DNA from: Rubrivivax sp.
GTDB taxonomy: Bacteria > Pseudomonadota > Gammaproteobacteria > Burkholderiales > Burkholderiaceae_C
Reading direction: 5' to 3'
NCBI GenBank assembly: GCA_022842595.1
Contig: JALHPF010000006.1
Span: 62,001 to 126,000 of the forward strand
DNA length: 64,000 bases
The notes under the pieces were generated by a model. That model saw only the letters and a program-made list of their open reading frames with translations. It was not told where the DNA came from and ran no database searches. Positions 1 through 7,904 of this stretch are shown here, in pieces. Made by a program: the position numbers and the translations under genes. Within the stretch, counting starts at the first letter, position 1; every line of letters starts with the position of its first letter.

Positions 1-429
1 AGCCCCGAGGTGCCCGAGTGGCAGGGCAATGGCGCCCTGGTGCGCGTCATCGCCGGGCACGCGCAGGGCATGGCCGGGGCGGTGCAGCGCGACGGTACCG
101 AGCCGCTGTTCCTGGACATCCATCTGCAGCCCGACGCCCGCTTCGAGCAAGCCCTGCCCGACAGCCACAACGCCTTTCTCTACGTCTACCGCGGCGACAT
201 GGTGCTGGTGGGTGCCACGGCAGTGCGCCGCCAGCGCATGGCCATCCTGGCCAACACACCGGGCAGCGACGGCGTGGTGCTGACCGCCGGCCCCGCCGGT
301 GCGCGGCTGATCCTGGTGGCGGGCCGGCCGCTGCGTGAGCCGATCGCCCAGTACGGGCCCTTCGTGATGAACACGCGCGAAGAGCTGGTGCAGGCGGTCG
401 AAGACTTCAACGCCGGCAGGCTGGCCTGA
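1..429 (+). CDS. Pirin family protein, C-terminal part (5' truncated by window edge)
   Basis: The frame is already open at base 1 and ends with the TGA closing at 429, so about 142 C-terminal residues are present and the true start lies upstream. The visible part matches the C-terminal cupin half of pirins: LFLDIHLQPDA, then a beta-rich NAFLYVYRGD stretch, and the family's closing PIAQYGPFVMNT segment. Pirins are small double-cupin proteins, some with quercetinase activity and some acting as transcription cofactors. The metal-binding histidines sit in the missing N-terminal half, so activity cannot be judged. The next gene (creA) converges on it with a 22-base gap. Confidence 0.8.
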   Translation, partial: SPEVPEWQGNGALVRVIAGHAQGMAGAVQRDGTEPLFLDIHLQPDARFEQALPDSHNAFLYVYRGDMVLVGATAVRRQRMAILANTPGSDGVVLTAGPAGARLILVAGRPLREPIAQYGPFVMNTREELVQAVEDFNAGRLA

Positions 430-451
430 AGCTGCGCGCGCAGCCGGCGCT

Positions 452-928
452 TCATCGCTTCAAGGGGATGGGCGTGTTGCGGTCCACCGGCACCGCCGTC
501 ACGCTGTTCTGCGGCGAGCCTTCGATGACGCGGTCGGAATACGTCAGGTAGACGAGCGTGTTGCGGGCGGCGTCGACCATGCGGACCACACGCAGCTTCT
601 TGAAGATGAGCGAGATGCGTTCGCTGTACATCTCTTCCTGCTGCGGCACCGGCTTCGGGAAGGCGATGGGCCCGGTCTGGCGGCAGGCGATGGAGGCCTC
701 CGACTTGTCCTCGGCCAGACCCAGGCCGCCCTTGATGCCGCCGGTCTTGGCACGCGACACATAGCAGGTGACACCGCGCACGCCCGGGTCGTCGTAGGCC
801 TCGACGATGATCTTGTGGTCGGGGCCGATGAACTTGAAGACGGTGTCGACCTCGCCCACGACCTCGGCTGCGGCCAGGGCGGGCAGCAGCAGGGTGGCCA
901 GAAGCAGGGCGGGGGCAAGACGGGGCAT
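452..928 (-). CDS. creA: CreA family exported protein
   Basis: A 158-residue protein beginning [10 protein letters not shown] with a hydrophobic signal peptide ending near Ala20-Ala21, so it is predicted periplasmic. The mature part carries the CreA signature: a VDTVFKFIG start, a [19 protein letters not shown] segment with Cys55, and a second cysteine at 82 that could form a disulfide. CreA is a conserved proteobacterial protein of unknown biochemical role; in E. coli it lies in the cre region. The ATG at 928 was chosen because translation further upstream lacks a signal peptide and the family starts here. It is monocistronic and converges on the pirin gene. Confidence 0.88.
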   Translation of the reverse strand: MPRLAPALLLATLLLPALAAAEVVGEVDTVFKFIGPDHKIIVEAYDDPGVRGVTCYVSRAKTGGIKGGLGLAEDKSEASIACRQTGPIAFPKPVPQQEEMYSERISLIFKKLRVVRMVDAARNTLVYLTYSDRVIEGSPQNSVTAVPVDRNTPIPLKR

Positions 929-959
929 GGCACTCTCCGGGTGGGCAAGGAAGCCCGGA

Positions 960-1187
960 TCATGCACAGGCGGCGGGCCGTGGCGAGCGCGCCGCCAGAT
1001 GCCAGCTGAGCCAGACATCCAGCGCCAGCTCGTTGGCCACGCGGTCGGGGCTGTCGTGTTCGGTGATCGACAGGCCGGCCAGCAGCTCGTAGCTGCTGTC
1101 GAACCAGCCGCAGCCGCGCGGGCGGTCTTCGGATGCTTCGTCGGATTGCGGGTGGGCTGCGGCGCGGGCCGGCTGGGCAGTGGTCAT
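960..1187 (-). CDS. Small acidic hypothetical protein (75 aa)
   Basis: A 75-residue protein starting at the ATG at 1187, preceded by a good GGAGG ribosome site (antisense of the cctcc around 1192-1196). The core reads [21 protein letters not shown], then a helical [15 protein letters not shown] ending. No signal peptide or membrane segment is seen. I recall short betaproteobacterial proteins with the same WFDSS...L.G...TEH pattern, but no function is known to me. It lies between NnrU and CreA on the same strand, with about 30 bases to creA. Confidence 0.6.
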   Translation of the reverse strand: MTTAQPARAAAHPQSDEASEDRPRGCGWFDSSYELLAGLSITEHDSPDRVANELALDVWLSWHLAARSPRPAACA

Positions 1188-1302
1188 GGGGGCCTCCAGG
1201 CAAGTGCTGCCATGGTCGGCGCCAGGCTGCCCGGCGGCCATCGCCAGGAAGGCGGTCGCAGGCGGGTGCTGCGGGGGGCGCCCTCGGGGCCCCCCGGCCG
1301 GG

Positions 1303-1881
1303 TCACCCGAAAGGTCGCACCCCGATCCAGGCCGCATGGGCCCAGAACGCAAAACCGGCCCAGGCTGCCAGTCCGACCAGCACCGTCACCACCGTCATCA
1401 GGGGGCGGCCAGCGGCATAGCGTGTGCCGGCAGCGCGGTCACGGCCACGCGCGGCGCGGAAGCTGAGCACGGCCCAGGCCAGGAAGCCGCCAAAAAGCAG
1501 CAGGTCGGCCAGCGTGTTGTTGGCGACCAGGTGGGAAAAGGCCCAGATCTTCACGCCCAGCACCATCGGGTGGTGCAGCCGCGCCTTGATGCCATTGCCC
1601 GGCACGTAGGCAGCCGCCAGCAGCACGAAGGCGGGCATCGTCAGCAGGGCGGCCAGGTGGCGTGTCCACGTCGGGGCCGACCACAGCACCACGGGCTGCT
1701 GCCGCGCCGCGCCATAGCCCCAGATCAGCAGGGCAAAGCCCAGCAGCGAGACCACCGTGTACAGACCCTTCCAGGTGTTGGCACCGCGTTCGGCGATGAA
1801 GCGTGACCGCCAGCCCTCGGCGAAGATGCGCGTGGAATGGATGCCCAGGAAGAGCACGAGGCCGAGGATGAGCAGGGTCAT
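1303..1881 (-). CDS. NnrU family membrane protein
   Basis: A 192-residue, strongly hydrophobic protein with about five or six membrane helices starting directly at the N-terminus (MTLLILGLVLFLGIHSTR). The early IHSTR motif, the SLLGFALLIWGYGAAR segment and the GIKARLHHPMVLGVKIWAFSHLVANN block are typical of the NnrU family. NnrU was first described near nitrite/nitric-oxide reduction genes in alphaproteobacteria, and related proteins occur widely outside denitrifiers. No denitrification gene is visible here, so a nitrogen-oxide role is not supported by context. The start at 1881 coincides with the usual family N-terminus. Confidence 0.85.
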   Translation of the reverse strand: MTLLILGLVLFLGIHSTRIFAEGWRSRFIAERGANTWKGLYTVVSLLGFALLIWGYGAARQQPVVLWSAPTWTRHLAALLTMPAFVLLAAAYVPGNGIKARLHHPMVLGVKIWAFSHLVANNTLADLLLFGGFLAWAVLSFRAARGRDRAAGTRYAAGRPLMTVVTVLVGLAAWAGFAFWAHAAWIGVRPFG

Positions 1882-1962
1882 GGCGGTGGTGATTCCGGTC
1901 GTTGGTGGGGTGTTCGGCGGCGCGCGCATTGTCGCGCCTGCACCGCCGCTATCCTGCCAGTC

Positions 1963-2460
1963 ATGAGCTTGCCCCCAGCCGCCAACTGCCCACCCGCTGC
2001 CAGGACGCCGCGCCTCTTCTGGGAAGACTTTCCCGCCGGCCACCACATGGACTTCGGCGCCATGCCGGTGACGCGCGAAGCCGTCATCGCCTTCGCCAGT
2101 CAGTTCGACCCCCAGCCCTTCCACCTGGACGACGAGGCCGCTGCCGCCTCGCTGTTCGGTCGTCTGGCCGCCAGCGGCTGGCACACCTGCGCGATGGCCA
2201 TGCGCATGATGTGCGACGAATATCTGCTGGATTCGGCGAGCCTGGGTTCGCCCGGTATCGACAGCCTGCGCTGGCTCAAGCCCGTGCACCCGGGCGACAC
2301 GCTGCGCATGGCGATGGACGTGCTGGAAGCTCGGCCGATGGCCAGCAAGCCCCATGTCGGCCTGGTGCGAAGCCGCTGGCACCTGCGCAACCAGCACGAC
2401 GAGCCGGTGCTGACTATGGAAGGCTGGGGCATGTTCCGGCGCCGCGATGTCGCGGCCTGA
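1963..2460 (+). CDS. MaoC family dehydratase (hot-dog fold enoyl-CoA hydratase-like)
   Basis: A 165-residue protein with the MaoC/R-specific hydratase signature near residues 47-60 (SQFDPQPFHLDDEAA). Asp49 and His54 are the expected catalytic pair of the hydratase-2 fold, followed by LAASGWHTCAMAMRMM. The family hydrates trans-enoyl-CoA or dehydrates 3-hydroxyacyl-CoA in the cytoplasm. The gene overlaps or abuts the following SDR and probably forms a two-gene unit acting on a 3-hydroxyacyl or related thioester. The ATG at 1963 was chosen over an upstream in-frame start because the upstream extension is arginine- and proline-rich and lies over the nnrU promoter region. Confidence 0.85.
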   Translation: MSLPPAANCPPAARTPRLFWEDFPAGHHMDFGAMPVTREAVIAFASQFDPQPFHLDDEAAAASLFGRLAASGWHTCAMAMRMMCDEYLLDSASLGSPGIDSLRWLKPVHPGDTLRMAMDVLEARPMASKPHVGLVRSRWHLRNQHDEPVLTMEGWGMFRRRDVAA

Positions 2461-2473
2461 CGGCGGCGCCCTC

Positions 2474-3187
2474 ATGACCAGTCTGCCCGTCGGCTACCGG
2501 GCGTTGGTTCTGGGCGGGCGTGGCGCCATCGGCGCGGCGCTGGTCGACGCGCTGCGCGCCGACCCGGCCTGCGGCGGCGTGGTGGCGCTGTCGCGGAACC
2601 CCGGCACTCAAGGCGAACCGGCGATCGACTTCGCCGAGCCGGCCAGCGTGGCGGCAGCCGCGGCCGCACTGCGGCCCCAGGCGCCGTTCCATCTGGTGCT
2701 GTGCGCCACCGGTGCCCTGCACGTGGCGGGCCGCCCGCCCGAGAAGCGGCTGGTCGAGCTCGACGCCGATGTCATGGCGCAGGCTTTCGCCATCAATGCG
2801 ATCGGGCCGGCGCTGGTGATCCAGCAGTTCCACGAACTGCTGCCGCTGCGTGAACGCTCCTTCCTGGCCGTGTTGTCGGCGCGCGTGGGCAGCATCGGCG
2901 ACAACCGCAAGGGCGGCTGGTACAGCTACCGCGCCAGCAAGGCCGCATTGAACATGCTGCTGCGGACGGCTGCCATCGAAGTCGCGCGCCGGCGGCCGCT
3001 GGCGGTGCTGGCCGCGCTGCACCCGGGCACGGTGGCATCGCCCCTGTCGGCGCCGATCATCGGTGACGCCGAGGCGGCCACGCCGGCGCAGGCGGCGCAG
3101 AACCTGCTTGGCGTGCTCGACGCGCTGCCTGTCGAAGGCGCCAGCGGCGGCTTCCACGCCTGGGACGGCAGCGCAATCCCCTGGTAG
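2474..3187 (+). CDS. SDR family oxidoreductase
   Basis: A 237-residue Rossmann-fold protein with a nucleotide-binding GGRGAIG loop at residues 14-20 and a Tyr152-x-x-x-Lys156 catalytic pair inside SYRASKAALNM. It resembles the C-factor (CsgA)-like branch of short-chain dehydrogenases, whose glycine motif departs from TGxxxGIG. Substrate unknown. An earlier in-frame ATG at 2447 would overlap the MaoC gene by 14 bases, while the ATG at 2474 follows it by 13. Either start implies co-transcription with the hydratase. Confidence 0.8.
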   Translation: MTSLPVGYRALVLGGRGAIGAALVDALRADPACGGVVALSRNPGTQGEPAIDFAEPASVAAAAAALRPQAPFHLVLCATGALHVAGRPPEKRLVELDADVMAQAFAINAIGPALVIQQFHELLPLRERSFLAVLSARVGSIGDNRKGGWYSYRASKAALNMLLRTAAIEVARRRPLAVLAALHPGTVASPLSAPIIGDAEAATPAQAAQNLLGVLDALPVEGASGGFHAWDGSAIPW

Positions 3188-3274
3188 CGCCGGGTCGGCC
3201 AGAATGGCGGGTTGCGCGTTAGCGCAGTTCTCGTCCCTCTTCACCCAACTGTCCACTTTCCACGAAGGCCTGCC

Positions 3275-4402
3275 ATGACATTGCACGCTCTCCGTCGTTC
3301 CCGCTTTCCCAAGACCCTGGCCGCAGCCTGCCTGCTGGCCTTGGGGGCCAGCGCTTTCGCCCAGGGTGAAAGCAAGGTGCTGAACATCTACAACTGGTCG
3401 GACTACATCGCGCCGGACACGATCAAGAATTTCGAGAAGGAAACGGGCATCAAGGTCCGTTACGACAACTACGACAACAACGAGATCCTGCAGGCCAAGC
3501 TGGTGGCCGGCAAGAGCGGCTACGACATCGTCGTGCCCAGTGCCCACTTCGCCAAGACGCAGATCGGCGGCGGCCTGTTCCAGAAGCTCGACCGCGCCCA
3601 GCTCACGAACTGGGGCAACCTCGACACCGCGCTGCTGGGCAAGCTGGCCCAGGTCGACCCGGGCAACGAGCACCTCGTCACCTGGATGTGGGGCTACGTG
3701 ACGGTGGGCATCAACGCCGGCAAGGTGAAAGCCGCGCTGGGCAGCATGCCGATGCCCGCCAACCCCTGGGACCTGCTCTTCAAGCCCGAATACGCCAGCA
3801 AGCTGAAGGGCTGTGGCGTGAACATGCTCGACTCGGCCAGTGAGGTGCTGCCCGTTGCCATGATCTACGCAGGCAAGGAACCGTACAGCAAGACCGCCGC
3901 CGACTATCAGGCCGCCGCCGCCGTGCTGAAGGCGGCTCGCCCCAGCATCACGCGCTTCTCGTCGTCGGGCTACATCAACGACCTGGCCGCCGGCCAGCTG
4001 TGCGTGGTCATGGGTTATTCGGGCGACATCAACATCGCCCGCCAGCGTGCGATCGACAACAAGACCGGGCATGACATCCAGGCGCTGATCCCGGCCACCG
4101 GCGCGACGCTGTTCTTCGACACCATGGCGATCCCCAAGGACGCCAAGAACGTGAAGAACGCGCACCTCTTCATCAACTACATCCTGCGCCCCGAGGTCCA
4201 TGCCTCGCTGACGAACACCGTGTTCTACGCGAACCCCAACGCGGCCTCGAAGAAGTTCGTGAAGAAGGAGGTCGCCGAAAACCCGACGGTGTTCCTGGCC
4301 GCAGCCGACGTGGCCAAGCTCACCGTGCCCGACGCCGTGCCGCAGGACATCCGCCGCGTGCAGACGCGGGTGTTCACCAGCTTCAAGGCCAATACCAAAT
4401 AA
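3275..4402 (+). CDS. potF: Polyamine ABC transporter substrate-binding protein (PotF-like)
   Basis: A 375-residue periplasmic binding protein with a signal peptide (LLALGASAFA, cleavage near residue 28). The mature N-terminus has VLNIYNWSDYIAPDTIKNFE, diagnostic for PotF/PotD-type spermidine/putrescine-binding proteins, followed by GYDIVVPSAHF and GYSGDINIARQRA. The conserved tryptophan and aspartates of the polyamine pocket (NWSDY) are present. No permease or ATPase genes (PotGHI) follow, so this is an orphan binding protein or one whose transporter lies elsewhere. The next gene, a small membrane protein, starts 14 bases downstream and may be co-transcribed. Confidence 0.9.
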   Translation: MTLHALRRSRFPKTLAAACLLALGASAFAQGESKVLNIYNWSDYIAPDTIKNFEKETGIKVRYDNYDNNEILQAKLVAGKSGYDIVVPSAHFAKTQIGGGLFQKLDRAQLTNWGNLDTALLGKLAQVDPGNEHLVTWMWGYVTVGINAGKVKAALGSMPMPANPWDLLFKPEYASKLKGCGVNMLDSASEVLPVAMIYAGKEPYSKTAADYQAAAAVLKAARPSITRFSSSGYINDLAAGQLCVVMGYSGDINIARQRAIDNKTGHDIQALIPATGATLFFDTMAIPKDAKNVKNAHLFINYILRPEVHASLTNTVFYANPNAASKKFVKKEVAENPTVFLAAADVAKLTVPDAVPQDIRRVQTRVFTSFKANTK

Positions 4403-4416
4403 GCTGCCCGCTCACC

Positions 4417-4845
4417 ATGCGCCTGTTCAAGTTCCTGGTTTTGCCCATCGTCGTTCTGGCCGGTCTGGCCGCCCTGTACCTGTGGGCTGCGCTCAGCTGG
4501 AGCTATTCCAGCGGTGAGCGCGCCGGCTGGGTGCAGAAGCTGTCGAACAAGGGCTGGCTGTGCAAGACCTGGGAAGGTGAACTGGCGCTGGTGTCGCTGC
4601 CCGGCACCACGCCCGAGAAATTCCTGTTCACGATCTGGAACGACCAGGTGGCGCAGGACATCACCCGCGCCATGGGCAAGCGCGTGGCCCTGCACTACGA
4701 GGAAAAGGTGGGCCTGCCGGGCAGCTGCTTCGGCGACACCCGCCACTACGTCACCGGGCTGACGATCAGCGAGGAGATTCCGCTGGCCGCCGGCGTGGTG
4801 GTGCCTGCGGCAGCGCCCGTCCCGGCCTCGGCCGCCAGCCGCTGA
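4417..4845 (+). CDS. Conserved membrane-anchored protein of unknown function
   Basis: A 142-residue protein with one N-terminal membrane segment (residues about 4-27, FLVLPIVVLAGLAALYLW) and a soluble domain beginning SWSYSSGERAG. The motif GWLCKTWEGE, followed by KFLFTIWNDQ and later HYEEKVGLPGSCFG, recurs in unannotated proteins I remember from Burkholderiales. Two cysteines (one in WLCKTWE, one in GSCFGD) may pair outside the membrane. The C-terminus is an Ala/Pro/Val-rich tail. No function is known to me. It lies 14 bases behind potF. Confidence 0.7.
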   Translation: MRLFKFLVLPIVVLAGLAALYLWAALSWSYSSGERAGWVQKLSNKGWLCKTWEGELALVSLPGTTPEKFLFTIWNDQVAQDITRAMGKRVALHYEEKVGLPGSCFGDTRHYVTGLTISEEIPLAAGVVVPAAAPVPASAASR

Positions 4846-4866
4846 CCGGGGGTTTCAGGCCCGGTT

Positions 4867-6561
4867 TCAGGCCTGGTACCAGACGATCTTCTTGCGCGCC
4901 CCGACCCAAATGTCGTAGTTCTTCGCGAACAGGTCCTCGACGCGGTTGCGCTTGACCTTGAAGGTCGGCGTGATCAGGTCGTTCTCCACCGTCCAGGCCT
5001 CGGTCATCAACACCAGACAGTCGAGTTGCTCGTGCGGGTCGAGCGTCTCGTTGATGGCCGCCAGGTGGGCGCTGAGCGATTCCTCGATCTCGGTCTTGCC
5101 GGCTGGGTCGCGCGACTTCTTCGCTGCGTCCACGTTCAACATCAGCAGCGCCAGCGGCTGGCCCAGGTTGGCACCGGTGACGCAGCAGGCTTCCACCGCG
5201 GCATTCATCACCAGCTTGTCCTCGATCGGCGCCGGGGCCACGTACTTGCCCTTGCTCGTCTTGAACAGGTCCTTCACCCGGCCGGTGATCTTCAGCCGGC
5301 CCTGGGCGTCGACCGAGCCCTTGTCGCCGGTGCGCAGCCAGCCGTCTTCGGTGAAGGCCTGGGCCGTCAGCTGGGGTTCCTTGTAGTAGCCCAGCATGTT
5401 CCAGGGCGTCTTGCACTGGATCTCGCCGTTGGCCGGGTCGATGCGGCACTGCACCTGCTCGTAGGGGCGGCCGACCGTGCCGGCGGCGTCGAGCCCGCCC
5501 TCGGTAATGTGCGTGGCGCCGAGGTTCTCGGTCATGCCATAACCTTCGGCCAGGCGCAGGCCCAGCCGGGCGTACCAGCGCAGCAGCTCCGTCGGCATGG
5601 GCGCGGCGCCGCCGGCGGCGAAGATGCAGTCCTGCAAACCCAGCGCCGACAGGATCTTCTTCTTGACGATGCCATTCAGGATGGGCAGCTTCAGGAACAG
5701 GTCCAGCTTCTTCGGCGGCATCTTGGCCTGGATGCCCTGCTGGAACTTGACCCACAGCCGTGGCACGCTGAAGAACACGGTGGGCCGCGCGCGCTGCAGG
5801 TCACTGGTGAAGGTGTCCAGGCTCTCGGCAAAGTAGACGTGCATGCCGGTGGCGAGCTGCCCATGTTCGACCAGCGCGCGTTCGACCACGTGCGACAGTG
5901 GCAGGTAGCTCAGCATGCGCCCGTCTTCGCGCAGCGGAACACGCTTCAGGCCGTCGGCCACCGCCAGGGCGAAGTTGCCGAAGGTGTGCATCACGCCCTT
6001 GGGCGCGCCGGTCGTACCCGAGGTGTACATGATCGTGCACATCTCGTCGGCCGGGCGCACGGGGTGGCCGGCCAGCGGCGCGGTCTTGGCGACGATGTCG
6101 TCCCACTGCGCATAGCGCTTCAGCGCGTCGGCCGGGGCCAGCGGGTGCGCGATGCAGGGCAGGCCGGCCGGAATGCCCGGCTTCATGCCTTCCCAGCCGT
6201 CGAGCTTGCCGACGAACAGCAGCTTGGACTCGCTGTGTTCGAGGATCTGGCGAATGGTGCCAGCCGCCAGCGTGGGGTACAGCGGCACCGAGACGAAGCC
6301 GGCCATCCAGATGGCGAAGTCGCTCATCAGCCAGTGGGCGGTGTTCTTGGACAGCAGCGCGATGCGCGAGCCGGGCGGCAGCCCCAGGCTTTGCAGGTGC
6401 GCGGCCATGCGGCGCGTCTGGTCGAGCACTTCGGCCCAGGTGTAGTCGCGCACTGGGCCACCGCCCAGGGGTTGGGTCAGGGCGACGCGGTTGGGCGCCG
6501 TCTTTTCCCAGTGGTACAGGCGCTGCAGGGCAAGCGAATCGGGTTGAGCAGTGATGGCCAT
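4867..6561 (-). CDS. AMP-forming long-chain acyl-CoA ligase family protein
   Basis: A 564-residue adenylate-forming enzyme. The P-loop-like A3 motif YTSGTTGAPKG lies at about 179-189, followed by YLPLSHVVER, an EGYGMTEN A5 motif and a WLRTGDKG segment, giving the complete ANL order. These enzymes activate a fatty acid with ATP and load it on CoA in the cytoplasm. It resembles the FadD15/bacterial long-chain ligase branch (AMP-dependent, about 600 residues). The start at 6561 (MAITAQPDS) fits the family N-terminus. It stands alone, convergent with the preceding plus-strand gene. Confidence 0.87.
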   Translation of the reverse strand: MAITAQPDSLALQRLYHWEKTAPNRVALTQPLGGGPVRDYTWAEVLDQTRRMAAHLQSLGLPPGSRIALLSKNTAHWLMSDFAIWMAGFVSVPLYPTLAAGTIRQILEHSESKLLFVGKLDGWEGMKPGIPAGLPCIAHPLAPADALKRYAQWDDIVAKTAPLAGHPVRPADEMCTIMYTSGTTGAPKGVMHTFGNFALAVADGLKRVPLREDGRMLSYLPLSHVVERALVEHGQLATGMHVYFAESLDTFTSDLQRARPTVFFSVPRLWVKFQQGIQAKMPPKKLDLFLKLPILNGIVKKKILSALGLQDCIFAAGGAAPMPTELLRWYARLGLRLAEGYGMTENLGATHITEGGLDAAGTVGRPYEQVQCRIDPANGEIQCKTPWNMLGYYKEPQLTAQAFTEDGWLRTGDKGSVDAQGRLKITGRVKDLFKTSKGKYVAPAPIEDKLVMNAAVEACCVTGANLGQPLALLMLNVDAAKKSRDPAGKTEIEESLSAHLAAINETLDPHEQLDCLVLMTEAWTVENDLITPTFKVKRNRVEDLFAKNYDIWVGARKKIVWYQA

Positions 6562-6657
6562 GATGGGCAGGCGGGCCGAACCAGCGGCCGCAAGCAAGGG
6601 AAAGCCACGAGGCTACCCAAGCGCGCCGATTCGCGACAGCAGGACTTCCCGCAAACA

Positions 6658-6671
6658 CACCCTTTTGGGTG
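6658..6671 (-). terminator. Possible weak terminator after the HDOD gene
   Basis: On the minus strand CACCC-AAAA-GGGTG forms a short 5-bp hairpin followed by TGTTTG, 32 bases past the HDOD stop. The stem is short and the U-run interrupted, so this is tentative. Confidence 0.3.
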
Positions 6672-6702
6672 GGTCTACCTAGGATGGACTGGCCCGCCAG
6701 CC

Positions 6703-7533
6703 TCAGGCCGTGACTGTTGCCTCGGCGGCATCGGCTTCTGCCAGGGCCGCGCCCAGCCGCTGCAGGGCACGCTGCACCAGTGCGGCGTCCAGATCGGCCA
6801 GGGGCGCCAGGGTCTGGACGGCCGCCGCCACGGTGTCCGGCGCCTCGAGCCAGCGTGCCGCCAGGACCGACAAGGCGCAGATCGGCCGCCGCACCACGGC
6901 GTCCGGCAGCCTCAGCTCGGCTTGCGCCAGCACATGGTGGCGCACGCTGGCCACGGCCGCGGCGCCCAGGCCCCAGCTTTCGCACAGCGCCGCACCCAGG
7001 GCGTCGTGGCTGACGCCAAAGCCGGTGTGTTCCAGCTGCGCGAGTTCGGTGTCGTTGCTGGCGGCGCGCAGCATGCTTCGGTAATGTTCGGGCGCGTGCC
7101 GGAACAGCACCGCCTTGCCGCACTCCTCGAACAGCCCGGCGGAATGGGCGGCCCAGGCGTCCAGCGACAGTGCGCCGGCCAGGCGCCCCATCAGCAGCCC
7201 GCGACGCGAGGCGCGTTGCCACAGCGGCTCGAGCTCGGGGGCGGGCGGAAAGGCGGCGCGCAGGCCCATCTCGAAGGTGATGGCGGCCACTTCCCGCATG
7301 CCGAGGTAGGTGATGGCCTGCTGCACGCTCTGCACGCGACCCTTCAGGCCGTACAGCGAAGAGTTCACCGCTTTCATGACCGCCGAGGCCAGCGCCATGT
7401 CGGTCTCGATCAGGCTGGCCGTGGCCTGCAGGTTGATCTCGTCATCGGCGAGCAGCAGCGACAGCTTGACCAAGGACTGCGGCTGCGCCGGGATGTCGAT
7501 GTCCAGCGATCTGAGTTCAGGGTTGACGGACAT
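6703..7533 (-). CDS. HDOD domain signalling protein
   Basis: A 276-residue cytoplasmic protein made almost entirely of an HDOD domain: LPAQP-like start (IPAQPQSLVKLSLLL), ETDMALASAVMKAVNSSLYGL, then VQQAITYLGMREVAAI. HDOD proteins are non-catalytic relatives of HD-domain hydrolases, usually scaffolds in two-component or c-di-GMP signalling. The order N-x-S-x-Y-G and the ITYLG helix match the family well. There is no response-regulator or GGDEF domain attached and no signalling gene adjacent, so partners are unknown. A TAGGAT -10-like element lies 28 bases upstream of the start. Confidence 0.85.
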   Translation of the reverse strand: MSVNPELRSLDIDIPAQPQSLVKLSLLLADDEINLQATASLIETDMALASAVMKAVNSSLYGLKGRVQSVQQAITYLGMREVAAITFEMGLRAAFPPAPELEPLWQRASRRGLLMGRLAGALSLDAWAAHSAGLFEECGKAVLFRHAPEHYRSMLRAASNDTELAQLEHTGFGVSHDALGAALCESWGLGAAAVASVRHHVLAQAELRLPDAVVRRPICALSVLAARWLEAPDTVAAAVQTLAPLADLDAALVQRALQRLGAALAEADAAEATVTA

Positions 7534-7560
7534 GGTGGCCAGGCGAAGCGTCGGTGTGCC

Positions 7561-7566
7561 ATCCTA
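7561..7566 (-). promoter_or_regulatory. Putative -10 element of the HDOD gene
   Basis: TAGGAT on the minus strand, about 28 bases before the HDOD ATG (7533). No good -35 is visible at 17 bases. The hexamer sits in an 11-base word (7559-7569) that recurs inverted at 6677-6687 on the other side of the gene. Confidence 0.3.
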
Positions 7567-7661
7567 GGTTCCCGGTGGCGCGCAATTCGCTGCCACAAGG
7601 CCGGAAACACCGTCCATTTCGCGCGCTCGCCGGCCGGCCAGCGGGCCCGAGCGAACACAAA

Positions 7662-7685
7662 AAAGCGCCGGCGGTGCGGCGCTTT
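7662..7685 (-). terminator. Rho-independent terminator, minus strand
   Basis: AAAGCGCC (7662-7669) pairs with GGCGCTTT (7678-7685) across an 8-base loop. On the minus strand the stem is followed by a run of T (complement of the A-run 7658-7664). It would end transcription coming from marC or from an RNA lying between. Confidence 0.75.
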
Positions 7686-7773
7686 CGACCGGTCGGCTCG
7701 TGGCCGGCGGTGGCATGTCTCTTGCAGCACCCCCTGGGCTGTGCTGCGGCCCGCCTGTGTGGATGGGCGGGTC
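7662..7773 (-). ncRNA. Candidate structured RNA or structured marC 3' UTR
   Basis: Reading the minus strand, three compact elements follow one another: an 8-bp stem (7748-7755 with 7766-7773), a 7-bp stem GCAGCAC/GTGCTGC (7724-7730 with 7741-7747), and a self-complementary CGACCGGTCG (7686-7695) running straight into the terminator at 7662-7685. Their close packing and the terminator suggest an RNA 3' end. No known family (6S, 4.5S, tmRNA, RNase P, common riboswitches) was recognised, and no clear promoter was found, so it may simply be the 3' tail of the marC message. Confidence 0.3.
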
Positions 7774-7904
7774 TGCTCGTACTGTCTCCTCTAGCCTCCG
7801 CCACGCGGTCCGGAAGCCCGGGCGCTGCGAATTCCGTGATTGTTGGGCGCCGTGGCGTTCAGCCACCATCCGGACTAACCCGTCGCGGATGGGCTGCGCC
7901 TTCC

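Larger units (their letters stand above)
7534..7904. other. Intergenic region, 371 bases, structured on the minus strand
   Basis: Contains no convincing reading frame. The right part is the 3' flank of marC and the left part the promoter of the HDOD gene (TAGGAT at 7561-7566, minus strand). Between them, three adjacent hairpins and a good minus-strand terminator are visible and are listed separately as an RNA candidate. Confidence 0.7.

Noticed and set aside
2414..4201. A 595-codon minus-strand frame
   Set aside because: Antisense shadow of the SDR and PotF genes, which carry convincing motifs on the plus strand.
5026..7794. A 922-codon plus-strand frame
   Set aside because: Antisense to the acyl-CoA ligase and HDOD genes, low-complexity composition, no domains.
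7801..7860. Possible 4.5S (SRP) RNA from the word ggtccggaag
   Set aside because: The surrounding GGAAG-AGC loop and flanking helix of SRP RNA are absent.
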